Virus record (IMG/VR): IMGVR_UViG_3300010401_000012
Location: 1-51,154 of that record
Strand: one strand, 5' to 3'
Origin: a virus
DNA length: 51,154 nucleotides
Both the position numbers and the translations under genes were made by a program. This document shows positions 1-7,224 of the stretch, one piece after another. The stretch's first letter is position 1. Each line of letters starts with the position of its first letter. Under the pieces are notes generated by a model. The model was not told the origin of the DNA. It did not search any database and saw nothing but the letters and a program-made list of their open reading frames with translations.

Positions 1-123
1 CTGGTGAGTTTAAATGACTCGGGTGGGTACATACAGCGGGGAAGACCTAAAACGCACCAGTGAGCTTCTAATGGCCTTACAGAGGCTATTGCCTTTTTAT
101 GAAGAAAACCGACCTAATTATGA
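1..123. repeat. left copy of 123-bp terminal direct repeat
   Basis: The first 123 bases are identical to 51032-51154. The repeat lies inside coding sequence: it holds the end of the portal-like small gene and the start of the next gene, which overlap by ATGA. Continuous coding across the join favours a circular map (assembly overlap, circular permutation) over a fixed physical end, although a short true terminal repeat cannot be excluded. Confidence 0.95.
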
Positions 124-193
124 AATTAAGAAGGTTAAACTGGAAATCAAGAAACATCAGGAATTCTTAGATGGTTCTAGAAATTTCTGGTGA
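14..193 (+). CDS. small hypothetical protein (59 aa)
   Basis: This short lysine/glutamate-rich protein begins MTRVGTYSGEDLKRTSELL and is probably mostly helical. No family is recognised. Its ATG overlaps the TGA of the portal-like gene as ATGA (seen at the right end of the window, 51045-51048), so it is the last member of the small-gene cluster that runs across the join. A truncated second copy of its 5' part lies at 51045-51154 only because of the terminal repeat. Downstream lies the non-coding control region. Confidence 0.6.
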   Translation: MTRVGTYSGEDLKRTSELLMALQRLLPFYEENRPNYEIKKVKLEIKKHQEFLDGSRNFW

Positions 194-381
194 GATATTT
201 TGTAGGTGTAAATTCTGTCGAGATATTTTCGAGATGTAGTTCATTGGCGCGTTTGGACCCCCCGACCCCCCTTGATCGATCGTGGGCAATCGAATTGTGC
301 GAGATGCAACCCAAGGTAGTAGCGGCGCACGTGGCGCGGAGGCTGAGTAAATCATCTTACATACTTAACAGATCAATGTAG
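190..381 (+). CDS. doubtful small ORF (63 aa)
   Basis: A GTG start overlaps the previous stop as GTGA, which fits the coupling style of this phage, but the product is compositionally ordinary and matches nothing recognised. The 5' part contains a direct repeat of GAGATATTTT (192-201 and again about 30 bases later). The ORF may just be part of the non-coding control region. Confidence 0.25.
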   Translation: MRYFVGVNSVEIFSRCSSLARLDPPTPLDRSWAIELCEMQPKVVAAHVARRLSKSSYILNRSM

Positions 382-746
382 TGAACCTTATTACCTAAGC
401 ATTATACATGTCACCTTAAGGTATACCTTACGGTTCCGAAGGGAACTAAGGGAACCCGACGAACTATAATGCACCAAGATATATTGTCATGTTATAGTTC
501 ATCTTCGGATATCCCGAATGCACTATAGTTCCTCCTTAATCACGAACCTGTGACTTAAGGGCTGTTGACTTAGGCTCTAGCCGGGATTACTGTATACCCA
601 AGCTGGAAACAGCGAGTTGGCCCACGGCGAGGCTGAGCAGGTTGGCGGTAGAACCCGTTAGAGCCTGTCCGCGCACGGGACACCCAACACCGGACCATTG
701 CTCGCATAGTGCGAAGCATTGGTTAAACCCAACAGAGGACAATACA
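382..746 (+). promoter_or_regulatory. non-coding control region upstream of the first early gene
   Basis: No convincing gene is present. It contains a perfect 14-bp palindrome TAAGGTATACCTTA (417-430), an inverted GTTCC/GGAAC pair (about 434-455), and three copies of a TATAGTTC-type element. Two of these are in inverted orientation (461-469 and 492-500) and one is in direct orientation (523-531). A TTGACT hexamer at 565-570 could be part of a promoter. The last ~150 bases are a GC-rich leader able to fold into hairpins before the ACAGAGGA ribosome-binding site at 732-739. Operator clusters and/or an origin are plausible, but this is inference. Confidence 0.55.
565..593 (+). promoter_or_regulatory. 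possible sigma70-like promoter
   Basis: TTGACT at 565-570 is followed after 17 bases by TACTGT (588-593), with TATACC just after. The -10 match is weak. The -35 box and the following TTA resemble those of the better promoter at 2599. It would drive the first early gene. Confidence 0.35.
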
Positions 747-1820
747 ATGAACGCATTAGTAAATCCGGCTGCTGTTGCTGGCCACAATCAGCCGCAGCTT
801 CCCAAGCTCACGGACAGTCAGATGAAGGCCATTGCGCAAACGATGGACAAGCTGGCTGATACCATGGTCGCGCTGGTGGACGACACCGCCGAGGTCATGG
901 TGACGACCATCATTCAGGCCAAGAAGGACTGGCAAGGTGGCCCGTTTAGGCTGCTTGGATACGCCAAGGAACACTACACCGAGGCGCAACTCGCGGCCTT
1001 CCCGACCGTCGGCAGCGAGGTCGGCGAGTGTCCCGACAAATACAAGATCCCGTACTATCGGGACGGCAAGTTGAAGTTCAAGGCGACTTCGTTCTACGCC
1101 GAGTTCTTCAAGCGCACCAAGACCGGCAAGGCTATCGAGGTGGCGCTCGCATTCGTGGCGCTCGCCAAGGACGAAAAGGCCAACCATACCACGGTTCCGG
1201 CCGATATCCTCAACATGAACCCGGTTGATCTGGACCGCTACAAGACCACGTTGGAGCAGGAGCGCACTGTCGCGATTGCGGCATGGCGCAACGCCTTTGC
1301 TCTGGACCAGCAGTTCCGGGCAGTCAACCGCCTCGACAAGGTGGAAGCTGCACCGCTCTGCGACCGCGACGGCAACGTCATCCAAGCTGCGAAGCCCATC
1401 AAGGTGTGGAACATCGATCAGCCGGAAAAGGAATGGAACCTCTATTCCGTCGGCGCCTTCCTGATGTTCGACGCTGCGCGGGCCAGCGAATTGGGCGGCA
1501 CGTTCGAAGCCCTGAAACTCACCGTCAAGCGTGAGCAAGGCGAAGACGGCCCGGCCGGAACCGAGGTGGCACCGCATATTGCCACAAACAAGACGCTCGC
1601 CGCGTTCCTGCTCACGACGCACGAGTTCATCGCGAACAAGCATCTCGCCGACAAGAAGCGGGAACTCTACGGCCTGTTCCTCAAAGACCAGATCAACGGC
1701 GCTGGCTCGGACCAACTCGTTCAGGCCATTCGCGATCTGGAATTGTGGGCAAAGACCATCCTCGATATCCCCTCCGTTCAGGCACGACTGGAGAATATCG
1801 ACGCCAAGGCTGCGGCCTAG
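747..1820 (+). CDS. hypothetical early protein (357 aa)
   Basis: The function is not recognised. The N-terminus is helical (an 'LTDSQMKAIAQTMDKLADTM' stretch) and the protein ends in AKAAA. No transmembrane segment or clear catalytic motif is visible. The ATG at 747 has a strong ribosome-binding site (ACAGAGGA, 732-739). An in-frame upstream start at 642 would ignore this site and lie in the leader. The gene is GC-rich with strongly biased codons, unlike the AT-richer replication genes, which suggests high early expression. A long reverse-strand reading frame across it looks like a by-product of that bias. A stable hairpin (1841-1866) separates it from the next gene. Confidence 0.8.
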   Translation: MNALVNPAAVAGHNQPQLPKLTDSQMKAIAQTMDKLADTMVALVDDTAEVMVTTIIQAKKDWQGGPFRLLGYAKEHYTEAQLAAFPTVGSEVGECPDKYKIPYYRDGKLKFKATSFYAEFFKRTKTGKAIEVALAFVALAKDEKANHTTVPADILNMNPVDLDRYKTTLEQERTVAIAAWRNAFALDQQFRAVNRLDKVEAAPLCDRDGNVIQAAKPIKVWNIDQPEKEWNLYSVGAFLMFDAARASELGGTFEALKLTVKREQGEDGPAGTEVAPHIATNKTLAAFLLTTHEFIANKHLADKKRELYGLFLKDQINGAGSDQLVQAIRDLELWAKTILDIPSVQARLENIDAKAAA

Positions 1821-1840
1821 TCCCCATCGGATTGCAAGTC

Positions 1841-1866
1841 GTTGCCTCGCTTACGAGCGGGGCAAC
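1841..1866 (+). terminator. intergenic hairpin (attenuator or processing site)
   Basis: GTTGCC-T-CGCT, loop TACG, AGCG-G-GGCAAC. This is a strong stem without a following T-run, so it is more likely a transcript-processing or stability element than an intrinsic terminator. Confidence 0.6.
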
Positions 1867-1898
1867 AGCGTGCAATACCGCACGTAAGGGGAACTACA

Positions 1899-2258
1899 AT
1901 GCAATACGTTGTTCAATGCTACACGAAACGCATCGATCGCTCAGTATCACATGATGACCGCAACCGCGAGACCATCACGGCTCATACCATGATGACGTGC
2001 GTCAACCGCGATGACGCCGAAAGCATGGTTCGGTTGCTGGAACACGGGGACAGCGGCACGCTGGAAGATGGCCCGTTCCAGATCGAACGCGCCTACGAGG
2101 TGGCTGCCGTGTTCTACCTCTCCAAGCGCACCGGCCACACCAAGGTCACCCTCTCAACGGGCGATCTGGAAATGATCGCCAGCGAATACACCGCACCGCG
2201 TGACACCCTTCACAATCGCATGCGCAACACGTTCGAAGCCGCACGCGCGGCGGAATAA
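1899..2258 (+). CDS. hypothetical early protein (119 aa)
   Basis: No family is recognised. It is rich in charged residues and begins MQYVVQCYTKRIDRS. The ATG at 1899 is preceded by AAGGGGAA at a suitable distance; the upstream in-frame start at 1842 lies inside the intergenic hairpin and is unlikely. It shares the high-GC, biased codon use of the gene before it and is followed directly by a terminator, so the two probably form one early transcript. Confidence 0.75.
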   Translation: MQYVVQCYTKRIDRSVSHDDRNRETITAHTMMTCVNRDDAESMVRLLEHGDSGTLEDGPFQIERAYEVAAVFYLSKRTGHTKVTLSTGDLEMIASEYTAPRDTLHNRMRNTFEAARAAE

Positions 2259-2278
2259 CTACCGCACTGCAACATCAG

Positions 2279-2309
2279 CCCCGGCACCGCAAGGTGACCG
2301 GGGTTTTTT
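2279..2309 (+). terminator. intrinsic terminator
   Basis: CCCCGG-CACC stem, GCAA tetraloop, GGTG-A-CCGGGG, then a run of six T. This is a textbook rho-independent terminator closing the first early transcript. Confidence 0.9.
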
Positions 2310-2598
2310 ATTGCGCTGCAACATAAGAACATAACGGCAACGCACAATACCATTGCTGCACTGCACCATATCGTTTTTATGATAGGTCATTAATAGTGCA
2401 TGTGTGTGTAATACAATACCTTATACGCATGTACCCGTGTGTGCAGTGCACACTAACGGGGCGTTGATGATAGGTTTTGGCTGTGTATGTGTGTATGGTC
2501 GTAAGCGCTTATCTGTACGGGGTTAGTGTGAACAAACGACTACGAACGGTAGTGTCTTATAACTTATTGATATCATTAGTCTTTTAACTTACCCTCAG
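2310..2598. other. AT-rich, gene-free spacer with alternating TG/TA tracts
   Basis: No gene is seen. The segment has alternating purine-pyrimidine tracts (TGTGTGTGTA near 2401, TGTGTATGTGTGTATG near 2481), a GTGTGC-AGT-GCACAC inverted repeat (2439-2453) and a short direct repeat CTGCAACAT (about 2268 and 2317). It lies between a terminator and a promoter. An origin or protein-binding region is possible, but no known box is identified. Confidence 0.5.
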
Positions 2599-2627
2599 TT
2601 GACTTAAGCCCAAGGGCGGGTTATACT
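2599..2627 (+). promoter_or_regulatory. sigma70-like early promoter
   Basis: TTGACT (2599-2604), 17-base spacer, TATACT (2622-2627). The block CGGGTTATACT followed five bases later by TACAATCG is shared exactly with the promoter at 6286-6314. The expected transcription start is near 2634, which rules out the upstream in-frame start at 2629 for the next gene. Confidence 0.85.
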
Positions 2628-2673
2628 AATGGTACAATCGAGAGACCAAAACACTCGGTTGGGGGAGACACCA

Positions 2674-2865
2674 ATGGCACGTATGTATGCCGGGTATATC
2701 GTCGTCGCTGTGTGGGACGACCAACACAAGAGTTACCACGGTCCTTTCTTTACCGAAGACCGTGCAAAGCGATACGCTGAGAGCAGCGATACGATTGTAG
2801 ATTACTCAATCGAGCCTCTCGTCATTCCGCACCATCTGGTGCTAGAGGCAACTGAAAGGGGATAA
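2674..2865 (+). CDS. small hypothetical protein (63 aa)
   Basis: It begins MARMYAGYIVVAVWDDQHKS and is probably a compact alpha/beta protein of unknown role. The ATG at 2674 follows GGGGGAGA. An earlier in-frame start lies before or at the predicted transcription start of the 2599 promoter, so it is not used. It is the first gene of a run of small early genes extending to the terminator at 4772. Confidence 0.7.
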   Translation: MARMYAGYIVVAVWDDQHKSYHGPFFTEDRAKRYAESSDTIVDYSIEPLVIPHHLVLEATERG

Positions 2866-2869
2866 TACT

Positions 2870-3076
2870 ATGAGACTTCACATACAATACGTAGATCGCC
2901 AAGGCGCGATCTTGGTCAGGGAAGAAGTCAACTACATGCAGGGACATGCTTCCGAGCAACAACTGCAGGACGTTGCTAAGCTTCATCTCGAAACCCTCAA
3001 CCTGTCGCAGCGCTGCGTAGCAGCAATCGTTGCGGCTAATATCTACACGCTGGTAACGACGGCGGTGTGGTCATGA
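2870..3076 (+). CDS. small hypothetical protein (68 aa)
   Basis: No recognised domain is present. The ATG follows AAAGGGGATAATACT, and the last codons overlap the next gene's start as ATGA. It is part of the tightly packed early operon from the 2599 promoter. Confidence 0.65.
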   Translation: MRLHIQYVDRQGAILVREEVNYMQGHASEQQLQDVAKLHLETLNLSQRCVAAIVAANIYTLVTTAVWS

Positions 3077-3240
3077 AGATCGAAATGGAACTCAGGGACA
3101 ACCCGAAGGGCCGGCCTACCATCAAGGCCGTTGTTGATCAGAAGGTACATCGTAACGTCTGCATTACTGATCTCGTGCGGTATGCCAAGACCGCTCATCC
3201 GTGGGTCAAGATCATAGACCTGCGTATCGATCTGCGTTAG
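3073..3240 (+). CDS. small hypothetical protein (55 aa)
   Basis: It starts MKIEMELRDNPKGRP and ends IIDLRIDLR. The start overlaps the previous stop (ATGA), indicating translational coupling. No known family is recognised. The regular pattern of hydrophobic and charged residues is that of a genuine small protein. Confidence 0.6.
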   Translation: MKIEMELRDNPKGRPTIKAVVDQKVHRNVCITDLVRYAKTAHPWVKIIDLRIDLR

Positions 3241-3334
3241 GTGCATCATGCCCTGTTTTTGTGGCAGTAAGGACATGGGCTTTCACGCCCATGACATCGC
3301 CGACGATGGTTTAATCATACCAAAGGGGAATACT

Positions 3335-3589
3335 ATGACTAGGCCAAGGCCTACAGGTCGCGGACCCGGTGGTTGGGGTCCTGATTACTTAAGTGTTGCG
3401 AAGTTAATCGAGCTTATACCCAACGATGGGTGTCTGCTCGTGTTCAACGCCGACCACGCTAACTGGCGTGTGAAGGTCCACGAGACTGGCGTACTGCGCT
3501 GTCATGTAGCCCAAAATGGTCATGGGTTGGACAAGACCGACATCGGCAAGCGTCGCCGTGACCTGTACATCACATGGAGGGACGGATGA
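3335..3589 (+). CDS. small hypothetical protein, first of a tandem paralogous pair (84 aa)
   Basis: It is paralogous to the next gene. Both share L-S-V-x3-L-I-x2-I-P-x-D-G-C-x-L-V-F-N, then T-G-V-L-R-C, and a W-R-D ending. The function is unknown. The ATG at 3335 has AAAGGGGAA upstream and matches the paralog's length. An in-frame ATG at 3248 would add 29 residues beginning MPCFCGSKDMGF, a possible metal-binding extension with weaker start support. Confidence 0.7.
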   Translation: MTRPRPTGRGPGGWGPDYLSVAKLIELIPNDGCLLVFNADHANWRVKVHETGVLRCHVAQNGHGLDKTDIGKRRRDLYITWRDG

Positions 3590-3798
3590 CCGCCAGTAAG
3601 GGTGTAAGAGGTCCTCTCAGTGTTCGGGAATTAATCGGACACATACCCAAGGATGGCTGCATTCTTGTTTTCAATGGCAGCAACGCTCATTGGGCACAAC
3701 ATGCCAACACAACAGGTGTTCTGAGATGTAGGGTTCTCGATACGTCTCAGAAGTATCAAGCCAAGCGTGATCTACGCATCTCGTGGAGGGACGAATGA
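3586..3798 (+). CDS. small hypothetical protein, second of a tandem paralogous pair (70 aa)
   Basis: A diverged duplicate of the preceding gene, sharing the DGC-LVFN core and the TGVLRC motif. The ATGA overlap with the preceding stop and a GGAGGGA ribosome-binding site (3576-3582) define the start. Role unknown. The pair probably arose by tandem duplication followed by divergence. Confidence 0.7.
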   Translation: MTASKGVRGPLSVRELIGHIPKDGCILVFNGSNAHWAQHANTTGVLRCRVLDTSQKYQAKRDLRISWRDE

Positions 3799-4022
3799 TT
3801 ATCATAGATAATCCCGGCTACGTACCCGTGGAAGAAATGTCGTTGGTTGTTGGTCCGTTGCCCAAGAGCCACCCTCGCTACGGCGAACTCGCGGCTGTTA
3901 TCGTCAGTAGGTACGAGGACAGCCAGATCATACTTGATTTTGAAATAGTAGCAGACAGAGAGGCAGCCCACGCGTGGTTCGCTGAAGCTTCTGTGCTGCA
4001 GAACTGGATCGAACGGTCATGA
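3795..4022 (+). CDS. small hypothetical protein (75 aa)
   Basis: It begins MIIIDNPGYVPVEEMS, with ATGA overlaps at both ends and GGAGGGA upstream. No family is recognised. It may be a compact acidic alpha/beta protein. It belongs to the same early operon. Confidence 0.65.
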   Translation: MIIIDNPGYVPVEEMSLVVGPLPKSHPRYGELAAVIVSRYEDSQIILDFEIVADREAAHAWFAEASVLQNWIERS

Positions 4023-4237
4023 CTGAGCTGTATCACTTCAAGAATAAGTGGGGTAGGCATATGGTCGGGGTCTTCCTCGAAGTCAAGCCACGTACCCCAG
4101 CAGAACACGAACATGAACAGCGGTACGCCGCTGGTCTGGAACCACCACACTACACTCCTCTGCCTGTCCAGTACAGGTTCTGCGGGTGCTGCAAGGACGG
4201 ACACCCTACGTGTCTGACTGAATTACTTAGGAGATAA
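4019..4237 (+). CDS. small cysteine-containing hypothetical protein (72 aa)
   Basis: Near the C-terminus it has FCGCCKDGHPTC, a C-x-C-C-x5-C arrangement that could bind a metal. The start overlaps the previous stop (ATGA). Otherwise unrecognised. Confidence 0.65.
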   Translation: MTELYHFKNKWGRHMVGVFLEVKPRTPAEHEHEQRYAAGLEPPHYTPLPVQYRFCGCCKDGHPTCLTELLRR

Positions 4238-4238
4238 C

Positions 4239-4541
4239 ATGTCTATCCTCAACAGCACGGTGCCGTGCAAGGTCATACCTATGCCTAACGGCCTGTACCG
4301 TAAGAGTAGGCGTGGTGTGCCTGAGTGCAAGGCAGGCGTAACCCTTTACTATTTGTGGCACGAGCCTACTGGCTTGTACTTCAAGGAATGCTACACCGAT
4401 CGAGTGTATGCAGTAAGGAAGGCTACACGGACTACTGGCCCGCGTAGTATGTCAGACGTTGCGGAGGCTTGGGTTACCGATACCAAACTCTGTGAACATT
4501 CATATCGGACACAAGATGAGGACGACAATGACCATAGCTGA
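4239..4541 (+). CDS. hypothetical protein (100 aa)
   Basis: It starts MSILNSTVPCKVIPMPNG after TAGGAGATAAC, a good ribosome-binding site. The C-terminus is acidic. No domain is recognised. Its 3' end overlaps the start of the next gene in another frame by 14 bases. Confidence 0.65.
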   Translation: MSILNSTVPCKVIPMPNGLYRKSRRGVPECKAGVTLYYLWHEPTGLYFKECYTDRVYAVRKATRTTGPRSMSDVAEAWVTDTKLCEHSYRTQDEDDNDHS

Positions 4542-4734
4542 GCTACTTAAGGAATTGAACGACAACCTCACCGAGGAGCAGAAGACCATGCCTGCTCGGT
4601 TCGCCGATACTGATGGGAACTACTACCCCATCGATGCGATGTTCGTCATAACGAAGTCGGCGCTCAGCAGTCTGCCCGAAGGTCAGGTGGTCTTCGCCTG
4701 CTTCGGCGAGGACTCGGCGGACGACAAGGAATAA
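4528..4734 (+). CDS. small acidic hypothetical protein (68 aa)
   Basis: It begins MTIAELLKELNDNLTEEQK and is acidic with a helical N-terminus. The ATG at 4528 is well spaced from GAGGA (4517-4521). In-frame ATGs at 4516 and 4459 lie on or before that site. It is the last gene before a terminator. Confidence 0.65.
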   Translation: MTIAELLKELNDNLTEEQKTMPARFADTDGNYYPIDAMFVITKSALSSLPEGQVVFACFGEDSADDKE

Positions 4735-4771
4735 CTCTTCGCCACGGGTTAAACTCCCAACGGCGTTGATC

Positions 4772-4813
4772 GGACGGAGGTACGGGTGCCGCTACCTGTG
4801 CTTCCGTCCTTTT
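4772..4813 (+). terminator. intrinsic terminator
   Basis: GGACGGA pairs with TCCGTCC (4803-4809), with further inner pairing between GGTA and TACC, followed by TTTT. It closes the first block of small early genes. Confidence 0.8.
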
Positions 4814-4835
4814 CATTCATACTGTGGAGGACGAA

Positions 4836-4976
4836 ATGAATAATCCAAAGGTACTAGGTGTGTTGGTTGGCGTGCTGAGCTTTATTATTGTTTGGCGCTC
4901 ACTAGACATGAGAGTATTCACGCAGTGTTCTGAATACTACTGCATGGTCGGTGTGACTTTCTTCAAACTCTTCTGA
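4836..4976 (+). CDS. small membrane protein (46 aa)
   Basis: It starts MNNPKVLGVLVGVLSFIIVW, a clear N-terminal hydrophobic helix, followed by a short cysteine-containing tail (CSEYYC). The ribosome-binding site is GTGGAGGACGAA. It is probably a single-pass inner-membrane peptide of unknown function, and could be a host-modifying early protein. Confidence 0.65.
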   Translation: MNNPKVLGVLVGVLSFIIVWRSLDMRVFTQCSEYYCMVGVTFFKLF

Positions 4977-4988
4977 TCGGAGAATACA

Positions 4989-5528
4989 ATGTGGAGTTCT
5001 AAGCAAGCACCTGAAGTCACTGCGCTATTGATCGACGGTGCCAACGCATACCATAGTAGTCAGAAGGTCGGGTATATGCTCGACTACAAGCGCATTCGGG
5101 CTTACTTCAGGCCACAGCAGGCGTTGTACTTCACTGCTCTGCCTGATCGTGCCGCCGGTGAGAACAACATCCACAAGATGATCGATCTCATCAACTACAA
5201 CGGCTACGTCGTCATCCAGAAGCCGATGCAGACGTACGACAACGGCTCTGAGGGCGTAAAGACCAAGGGCAACATGGATGTCGAGCTGGCTGTTCACATC
5301 ATGAAGTGTGCCCGATGGGCCAACCACATCGTTCTCTTCAGTGGGGATGGTGACTTCCGGTTGGCTGTCGAGGACGCACAGCAGCAGGGCGTGCGTGTCA
5401 CTGTGGTATCAGCCTTGAAGGTCTCGGGTTCCCCGATGATCTCGGATGTACTGCGACGGCAGGCCAATGACTTCCTTGACCTTGCTGACCCGAGGATCAA
5501 GGCAGACTTCGAGATGACCAGACTATAG
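4989..5528 (+). CDS. NYN/PIN-like domain protein (LabA/DUF88 type), putative RNase
   Basis: The motifs of the NYN family are present in order: ALLIDGANAY with D16 and N19, KGNMDVELAV with D97, and FSGDGDF with D120 and D122. These acidic residues form the metal site of PIN-like endoribonucleases. The family is known to cut RNA in several systems; here degradation or processing of host or phage RNA is inferred, not shown. At 179 residues it is a complete single-domain protein. The ATG at 4989 follows CGGAGAATACA. It sits in the early region next to small unknown genes, which fits a host-takeover or counter-defence role. Confidence 0.85.
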   Translation: MWSSKQAPEVTALLIDGANAYHSSQKVGYMLDYKRIRAYFRPQQALYFTALPDRAAGENNIHKMIDLINYNGYVVIQKPMQTYDNGSEGVKTKGNMDVELAVHIMKCARWANHIVLFSGDGDFRLAVEDAQQQGVRVTVVSALKVSGSPMISDVLRRQANDFLDLADPRIKADFEMTRL

Positions 5529-5597
5529 ATCACTATAGGTAAGAACAATAGGTATAGTATCCTTGCCGGACCGGCGCAGTATACACGGAGAAATACC

Positions 5598-5747
5598 ATG
5601 TGTCAACAGAAAAAACGTATATTAGTTCGTCTCGGCAATACTAGTATCCCCAAAGTCTTTGACGACTGGTCCGATCTGCTTGACTACATCAAACAAGAGA
5701 ACCTCGCGGGCAGGGTGGTAGCAATACGATGGTGGGAGTATGTGTGA
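5598..5747 (+). CDS. small hypothetical protein (49 aa)
   Basis: It starts MCQQKKRILVRLGNTSIPK, preceded by ACGGAGAAATACC, and ends ...RWWEYV. Its TGA overlaps the next ATG (TGATG). No family is recognised. Confidence 0.6.
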   Translation: MCQQKKRILVRLGNTSIPKVFDDWSDLLDYIKQENLAGRVVAIRWWEYV

Positions 5748-5938
5748 TGGAATATCTCATCGTTCATCGTGGAGATGAAATCCACAGGCTTGTCTTCAAG
5801 TTGGAGGCAGACGGACTACTCTATCTCGAAACCAACGGACCGGTGTTCAACACCGTGTACGGGTGGGAATCAGAGCGTGTATTGAGTTGGCTGGAAGAGC
5901 GGGACTTTGAACATTACTGGGAGAGCGACCATGACTAA
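5747..5938 (+). CDS. small acidic hypothetical protein (63 aa)
   Basis: It begins MEYLIVHRGDEIHRL and has an acidic C-terminus ending in WESDHD. The start codon overlaps the previous stop by one base (TGATG). An upstream in-frame start at 5729 lies within the previous gene and is less likely. Function unknown. Confidence 0.65.
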   Translation: MEYLIVHRGDEIHRLVFKLEADGLLYLETNGPVFNTVYGWESERVLSWLEERDFEHYWESDHD

Positions 5939-6278
5939 GAGCTTATTATTCGCATTGTTCCTATCACAAGCGCCTATTCAGGACGTGCCGGTCTTCCGCG
6001 ACCAGCCCACATTGGTGGAGTACCTCAATGCAGACCTTCGCCTACCTGCTCGACGGGTTCATACTATTCATGTTCGTATGTCTGGCGACGGCGGCGTGGG
6101 TACCGAAGAGACGTTCACCAAGACGTACCCGCCGATCCCATACATCGACTTCTGGCGATGTCCGCTAGGCCAGACGGCGGTGCAGTGCATCGCCATAGAA
6201 AGCGTCATCCAGCAGGAATTACCCGGCAAAAGCATGCTAGAGCTTAAGCCGTTCTTCCCGGACCCTCTCGGGAAGTAA
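5931..6278 (+). CDS. putative secreted or periplasmic small protein (115 aa)
   Basis: It starts MTKSLLFALFLSQAPIQD, a short positively charged and hydrophobic leader resembling a signal peptide. The rest is a soluble domain with two cysteines. GGGAGAGCGACC precedes the ATG at 5931. An in-frame TTG at 5907 is not needed. A periplasmic role such as modification of the infected cell envelope is a guess. Confidence 0.6.
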   Translation: MTKSLLFALFLSQAPIQDVPVFRDQPTLVEYLNADLRLPARRVHTIHVRMSGDGGVGTEETFTKTYPPIPYIDFWRCPLGQTAVQCIAIESVIQQELPGKSMLELKPFFPDPLGK

Positions 6279-6285
6279 GCTTCGT

Positions 6286-6314
6286 TTGACATAACCACTA
6301 AGACGGGTTATACT
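6286..6314 (+). promoter_or_regulatory. strong sigma70-like promoter
   Basis: TTGACA (6286-6291), 17-base spacer, TATACT (6309-6314), close to consensus. It shares CGGGTTATACT and a TACAATCG box at identical spacing with the promoter at 2599. It should drive the gene at 6342. Confidence 0.9.
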
Positions 6315-6341
6315 GGTTCTACAATCGGAGAGGGCAAACCG

Positions 6342-6839
6342 ATGGCAAAACGATGGCTTCAGCAGAAGCGCCTGAAGATGAAAGTCTACCGCGCTAAGGC
6401 TAGGGGAGTGATGAAACAATACTCCTCTGAGGTCATAAGTGTCGGCCGGTCAGTCAACAAAGAAGGCATGGCCGCGCTGTATCCCAACAAAGGTCTGAAT
6501 GTGACCTTCAAAGAATTAGATCGATACAATCGGCAGACAGAGCCTATTAGTGAGCCTCGCCAAGCAGCCCGTGAGCTGCGGGAGAAAGTCCGTAATGGTA
6601 CTGAACCTCTGCGGTACTTCAGACTTCTCGACGACGCATTTGCGCGGGCGAGGCTTTACTATTCCAGCAATCCTGAATACTGTTACATCATTGAGTTGGA
6701 CCGGCGGTGTTCCCTCCATCGTCGGTCCATTAAGTACCTTTCCAGAGACATAGCCTACGCACGATACTGCGACGGTTCCATCGATTGGTCTCCTGAGTTC
6801 TACCATCCCTTGATACCCGAGACACACCCCTCGGCGTGA
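6342..6839 (+). CDS. basic hypothetical protein (165 aa)
   Basis: It is strongly basic at the N-terminus (MAKRWLQQKRLKMKVYRAK) and otherwise rich in Arg and Tyr, suggesting nucleic-acid binding. No known fold is recognised. It is the first gene after the 6286 promoter, with GGAGAGGGCAAACCG upstream, and is followed by a strong terminator after about 80 bases, so it may be expressed as a single-gene unit. Confidence 0.7.
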   Translation: MAKRWLQQKRLKMKVYRAKARGVMKQYSSEVISVGRSVNKEGMAALYPNKGLNVTFKELDRYNRQTEPISEPRQAARELREKVRNGTEPLRYFRLLDDAFARARLYYSSNPEYCYIIELDRRCSLHRRSIKYLSRDIAYARYCDGSIDWSPEFYHPLIPETHPSA

Positions 6840-6922
6840 CGACGCCGCCCTACTGATGCCTCTGGCAGATGCCCATGTAAGGTAGGGACTGAACCCAGCC
6901 TGACCCGCCCAGTCAGGTTGCA

Positions 6923-6966
6923 AGCCCCCGTTGACCGGCTTCCCCTCCGGTTAGCGGGGGCTTTTC
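6923..6966 (+). terminator. intrinsic terminator
   Basis: AGCCCCCG ... CGGGGGCT with additional inner pairing GACCGG/CCGGTT, then TTTT. It ends the unit from the 6286 promoter. Confidence 0.88.
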
Positions 6967-6989
6967 TGTTGCTTACAGAGGAGAGCCAG

Positions 6990-7196
6990 ATGTCAGCAAC
7001 TAAGCCTCGTGCAGGATACTGCACTGGATGCGGCGTTACCTTCCCGAAGATGCACTTACTACGAAACCACCGGAATACGTTTCGTTGCGGTGGTCGCTTC
7101 CTCCCCAAAGACGAACGCCGTGTACTCGAAGTGCTCCGCTTGGAGCGCGAAGAACAATTTCGTCTGGCGCGGGAGAAAGCCAAAGACTCTACTTAG
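6990..7196 (+). CDS. small zinc-finger protein (68 aa)
   Basis: It has a Cys2-His/Cys-type finger: YCTGCGVTFPKMHLLRNH, then R-x-F-R-C. Short phage proteins of this type are common, but their targets are mostly unknown. The C-terminal half is a charged helix. The ATG at 6990 has ACAGAGGA at 6975-6982, the same octamer as four other genes of this phage. Translation continuing from 6918 would run through the terminator and is rejected. Confidence 0.72.
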   Translation: MSATKPRAGYCTGCGVTFPKMHLLRNHRNTFRCGGRFLPKDERRVLEVLRLEREEQFRLAREKAKDST

Positions 7197-7224
7197 CCAA
7201 TAATGGCAAGAAGGAGAAACAGAA

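Noticed and set aside
756-1715. Reverse-strand ORF of 319 aa over the first early gene
   Set aside because: Same codon-bias effect; repetitive Arg/Val/Leu composition and no start signal.
4745-4755. CGGGTTAAACT as a third copy of the shared promoter element
   Set aside because: One mismatch in the -10 box and no -35 hexamer at the proper distance; it also precedes a terminator.
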